Origin: Halalkalibacter okhensis
GTDB taxonomy: Bacteria; Bacillota; Bacilli; Bacillales; Bacillaceae_D
Direction of reading: 5' to 3'
DNA length: 52,067 nt
Assembly: GCF_000787375.1 (NCBI RefSeq)
Contig: NZ_JRJU01000027.1
Coordinates: forward strand, 1 to 52,067
The notes below the pieces were generated by a model. That model saw only the letters and a list, made by a program, of their open reading frames with translations. It did no database searches and was not told the DNA's origin. This document shows positions 49,964 through 52,067 of this stretch, piece after piece. How positions within the stretch are numbered: the stretch's first letter is position 1; every line of letters begins with the position of its first letter. The translations under genes and the position numbers were made by a program.

Positions 49964-51007
49964 TCATTGTTTAATGTACTGATCTAATTCCTTGAAAAGT
50001 ATTCCTAATACATTGGCATTGAGAGAATATTTCGTTCCCTTCATTTCAACAATTTTAGCTCCTCGCAATATTTTTAAGTGATGATGAATGGTCGTTTTCC
50101 CCATATTTAACTGATCGGTAACTTCTTGTAATGTGCGGTCGTCTTCCGATAACAACTTCACTATTCGAAGCCTTATCTCATCTCCTAACGCTTTATGTTT
50201 CTGTACTAAAGAATGGTTTGGCATATATTTGTCATTTGGCGACAGACTTTCATTTGCTACCGGATAATAGAAAACTTTCGTATCTTCAATATCAGCTTCA
50301 ATATTCCAAGGGCGATAGACATACTGTGGTATACACAGGACTTTATGTACACTTGGTTCAGGGGGATAGTTGACTCCACCTGTTGTCCAATGCACAAGCT
50401 CTTCAGGTGACATTTTTACTTTCATTTTATTTTTAGACTCGTAATCTGTCTGTAGAATTTGACACGTCTGTTCTATATTTGGGGTGATAACCATTTCATA
50501 CCATCCTGTCATAACCTCTATTAAATGATCTTTAAGCTTATCGACGTTAGACGTACCAATGAACTCAATGTACTGAGGAAAAAAAGGATTTTCACTTGTT
50601 ACCCTCTTCAATTCAGAGATAGCACTTTCTTCACCTAGTGCAGCACTTTTTCTTATTTGCTGGAATTCATTCCCGATGAATGGCAGACAAATGAATTTAA
50701 AATTAACATCCTGCAGCAATTTGATACTCGAACAAAATTCTTCCAGGTTATTGTAGTTTTTTTGGTGAAGCAGTTGTAATAGCGCTTTCCAAGTATTGTT
50801 TTTCTCTACATATTCCAAATGATGTAAATAATCATCGGGAAAGGATCCTTTAAGTTCTCTCCAGTAGGTTGTTGATCTTTCTAGCGTTTCAATTAATCTA
50901 GAATTGGTGATAGCTGCTATTCCAAGCGCACATTCCCACAATGGTGAATAAGCAAACTGAACTTCATACGTTTCCCTTTTTCTGCTTGTTACATGTAATA
51001 CTTCCAT
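49964..51007 (-). CDS. ArsR-family regulator with a long N-terminal domain
   Basis: The 347-residue product has an N-terminal domain of about 250 residues (EVQFAYSPLWECALGIAAIT, DUF5937-like) and a C-terminal winged helix HKALGDEIRLRIVKLLSED with TLQEVTDQLNMGKTTIHHHL (recognition helix) and GAKIVEMKGTKYSLN. ATG 51007 follows AGAGGTGATGAA. It heads the operon that encodes an MFS pump, so it is probably the local repressor. The effector is unknown. Confidence 0.85.
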   Translation of the reverse strand: MEVLHVTSRKRETYEVQFAYSPLWECALGIAAITNSRLIETLERSTTYWRELKGSFPDDYLHHLEYVEKNNTWKALLQLLHQKNYNNLEEFCSSIKLLQDVNFKFICLPFIGNEFQQIRKSAALGEESAISELKRVTSENPFFPQYIEFIGTSNVDKLKDHLIEVMTGWYEMVITPNIEQTCQILQTDYESKNKMKVKMSPEELVHWTTGGVNYPPEPSVHKVLCIPQYVYRPWNIEADIEDTKVFYYPVANESLSPNDKYMPNHSLVQKHKALGDEIRLRIVKLLSEDDRTLQEVTDQLNMGKTTIHHHLKILRGAKIVEMKGTKYSLNANVLGILFKELDQYIKQ

Positions 51008-51043
51008 TTCATCACCTCTATAATTAAATGACTAATTGATACC

Positions 51044-51073
51044 ATTATAATTTATTCGAAACAACACATTCAA
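51044..51073 (-). promoter_or_regulatory. Promoter of the ArsR-MFS operon
   Basis: On the minus strand TTGAAT (51073-51068) and a perfect TATAAT (51049-51044) are separated by 18 bases, about 37 bases ahead of the start codon. Confidence 0.65.
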
Positions 51074-51140
51074 TAATTTTTGAATTTAATTTTCTATATT
51101 AATTGAATATATTGTTTGCGTATTTCATAAAAAAACAAAA

Positions 51141-51172
51141 AACGTATTTTGTTTTTATAATCAAAATACGTT
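51141..51172 (-). terminator. Terminator of the CBO0543 gene
   Basis: AACGTATTTTG (51141-51151) pairs with CAAAATACGTT (51162-51172), and a T-rich run follows on the minus strand. Confidence 0.85.
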
Positions 51173-51201
51173 TTCTATATCGTTAATTCCTTTTGTTATT
51201 C

Positions 51202-51732
51202 TTAAGGATTTCTTTCCACATTTAATATCGATCTCTGATCAATAAACCTTATCAAAGACATAAACCCTCTTACTAACCAGAATGTTACAGTTAATGAAAT
51301 AAATGTAGTTAGCCAAGACCATCCTTTTTTATATTCAACTGTTTGTGTTTTTCTTTCTAAAAGAATTTCAATTAACGTCATCGGTATGCTGAAACAAAAC
51401 GCCTTACAGATCGTTAGAAACCACTTAGATTTGTAAGTAAGTTGATTATACCAAACGCATAATAGTGGGAATAGCAAGTAATCAAAAACAATACTTATCC
51501 CAAAACGGTCAGGTTTGTATCGTACCGGAAATTTAATTCCTCCTTCTGTTGTTAGATAACTAGCCACAAAGCTAGATAATGTTGCTTTAGTAAAAAAAAC
51601 AATTAACCAATCTTTAATTGGTGGTTTATGAAAAGAAAAAGGTAAACTAATTAACCCGAAAATCAAAACTGACCTTAAAATAATCTGTTCTCTCTTCTTA
51701 GATTTTGTATATAAATTTTGAATTACCCCCAC
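51202..51732 (-). CDS. CBO0543-family membrane protein
   Basis: A GTG at 51732 (GVIQNLYTKSKKREQIILR) lies 7 bases after GGAGAG; an ATG at 51747 in frame has no ribosome binding site. The 176-residue product has about four hydrophobic helices and the family phrase KDWLIVFFTKATLSSFVASYL with FDYLLFPLLCVWYN. Function is unknown. Such genes are common and multicopy in spore-forming Firmicutes. Confidence 0.8.
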   Translation of the reverse strand: MGVIQNLYTKSKKREQIILRSVLIFGLISLPFSFHKPPIKDWLIVFFTKATLSSFVASYLTTEGGIKFPVRYKPDRFGISIVFDYLLFPLLCVWYNQLTYKSKWFLTICKAFCFSIPMTLIEILLERKTQTVEYKKGWSWLTTFISLTVTFWLVRGFMSLIRFIDQRSILNVERNP

Positions 51733-52036
51733 ATGTTCACTCTCCATTCAATCAATAGAAATCTTAATTAGTACAATATCATCTCAAAGAAACTAGTCAT
51801 ATTTTAACTCAGATCCAAAAAAATATTTGCAAATGCAAATTTTTTTAAATATATTTTTTCATTTTCATTGCTTGACTGTTTATTGCAAAATACAGCTGAA
51901 CTCATGTGTACTATAATTTGTGATCTTAATTAAAACTAACTCTTTTTTATTTGAAATATGGGGATAAATTGAAATTCAACACAATCAGTAAGATAATAAG
52001 CAAACTAATGCTCCATGCTAGGAGAGGATTTTTATA
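51733..52036. other. Intergenic interval with an operator-like dyad
   Basis: No coding frame is visible. A dyad, ATTTGCA-AA-TGCAAAT (51825-51840), lies among T- and A-rich stretches. A TATAAT at 51910-51915 has no good -35. The interval should hold the promoters of the two divergent genes. Confidence 0.5.
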
Positions 52037-52067
52037 ATGAATTGGAAATACAATAAACATGAACATA
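52037..52067 (+). CDS. Start of a plus-strand gene, cut by the window end
   Basis: An ATG at 52037 is preceded by AGGAGAGG with an 8-9 base spacing, and the frame NWKYNKHEH stays open to the end of the window. Ten codons are too few to recognise a family. Confidence 0.45.
   Translation, partial: MNWKYNKHEH

Noticed and set aside
1-52067. CRISPR array, prophage or insertion sequence
   Set aside because: No regularly spaced repeats, no transposase or integrase, and no phage structural genes were seen. The kamA junction shows loss of sequence but no element.

Overview
The window looks like the chromosome of an AT-rich, endospore-forming member of the Bacillaceae. It carries two small acid-soluble spore protein genes with forespore-type promoters, CtsR-controlled clpE, a yhgD/yhgE pair, a ytgP-type lipid II flippase, a yokU-kamA-yodQRST type cluster, purine-rich ribosome binding sites, frequent TTG/GTG starts, and S-box and Mn2+ riboswitches. 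I cannot name the species. Most genes lie on the minus strand. I saw no tRNA, rRNA, CRISPR array, transposase or phage module.

Layout. Positions 1-620 hold a cut-off HD-domain gene and a compact type I toxin/antitoxin-like locus (a 26-residue holin-like peptide with a convergent antisense RNA). Positions 620-4950 hold an LLM oxidoreductase, a spore-protein neighbourhood (sspH, an alpha/beta SASP, two unknown small acidic proteins), a GNAT and two tandem YsnF/AvaK (DUF2382) stress proteins. Positions 4970-6450 hold a clear yybP-ykoY (Mn2+) riboswitch with its own promoter and terminator/antiterminator, placed ahead of a YrzF-like protein kinase and a GrpB-family nucleotidyltransferase. Positions 6500-9290 form a GntR(YtrA)-ABC transporter operon. 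mqo, the ytgP flippase and a translationally coupled pair (ketoacyl-synthase-like protein plus membrane histidine kinase) follow up to 15930. Positions 16130-16785 are an S-box (SAM) riboswitch ahead of a shortened MsrA homologue that lacks its catalytic cysteine.

Positions 16850-23270 hold a lipoprotein, an orphan peptide-type solute-binding protein, several tiny membrane proteins, a GNAT-methyltransferase-methyltransferase-GNAT group and a frameshifted SunI/YnzG-like gene. Positions 23370-26770 are yhgE and its TetR regulator with two matching 23-bp operators. Positions 26880-34880 are housekeeping genes: clpE with three CtsR boxes, a YdcF/DUF218 protein, an M3 oligoendopeptidase, 6-phosphogluconate dehydrogenase, ykuK and a PhzF-like isomerase. 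Positions 35000-44320 contain small membrane genes (one frameshifted), a YfcC-type carrier, allantoinase and the yodQ-yodR-yodS-yodT-yokU catabolic operon, with a truncated kamA at its head. Positions 44560-47480 hold a glutathione-independent formaldehyde dehydrogenase type enzyme and a flavin amine oxidase. Positions 47640-51010 form a four-gene operon (ArsR-like regulator, MFS pump, DUF2164 protein, methyltransferase). The window ends with a CBO0543-family membrane protein and the first codons of a plus-strand gene.

The items most worth a second look are the Mn2+ riboswitch driving a kinase/nucleotidyltransferase pair, the catalytically altered ketoacyl synthase coupled to a histidine kinase, the S-box-controlled cysteine-less MsrA relative, the type I toxin locus, and the kamA-less lysine-type operon joined to purine-type genes.
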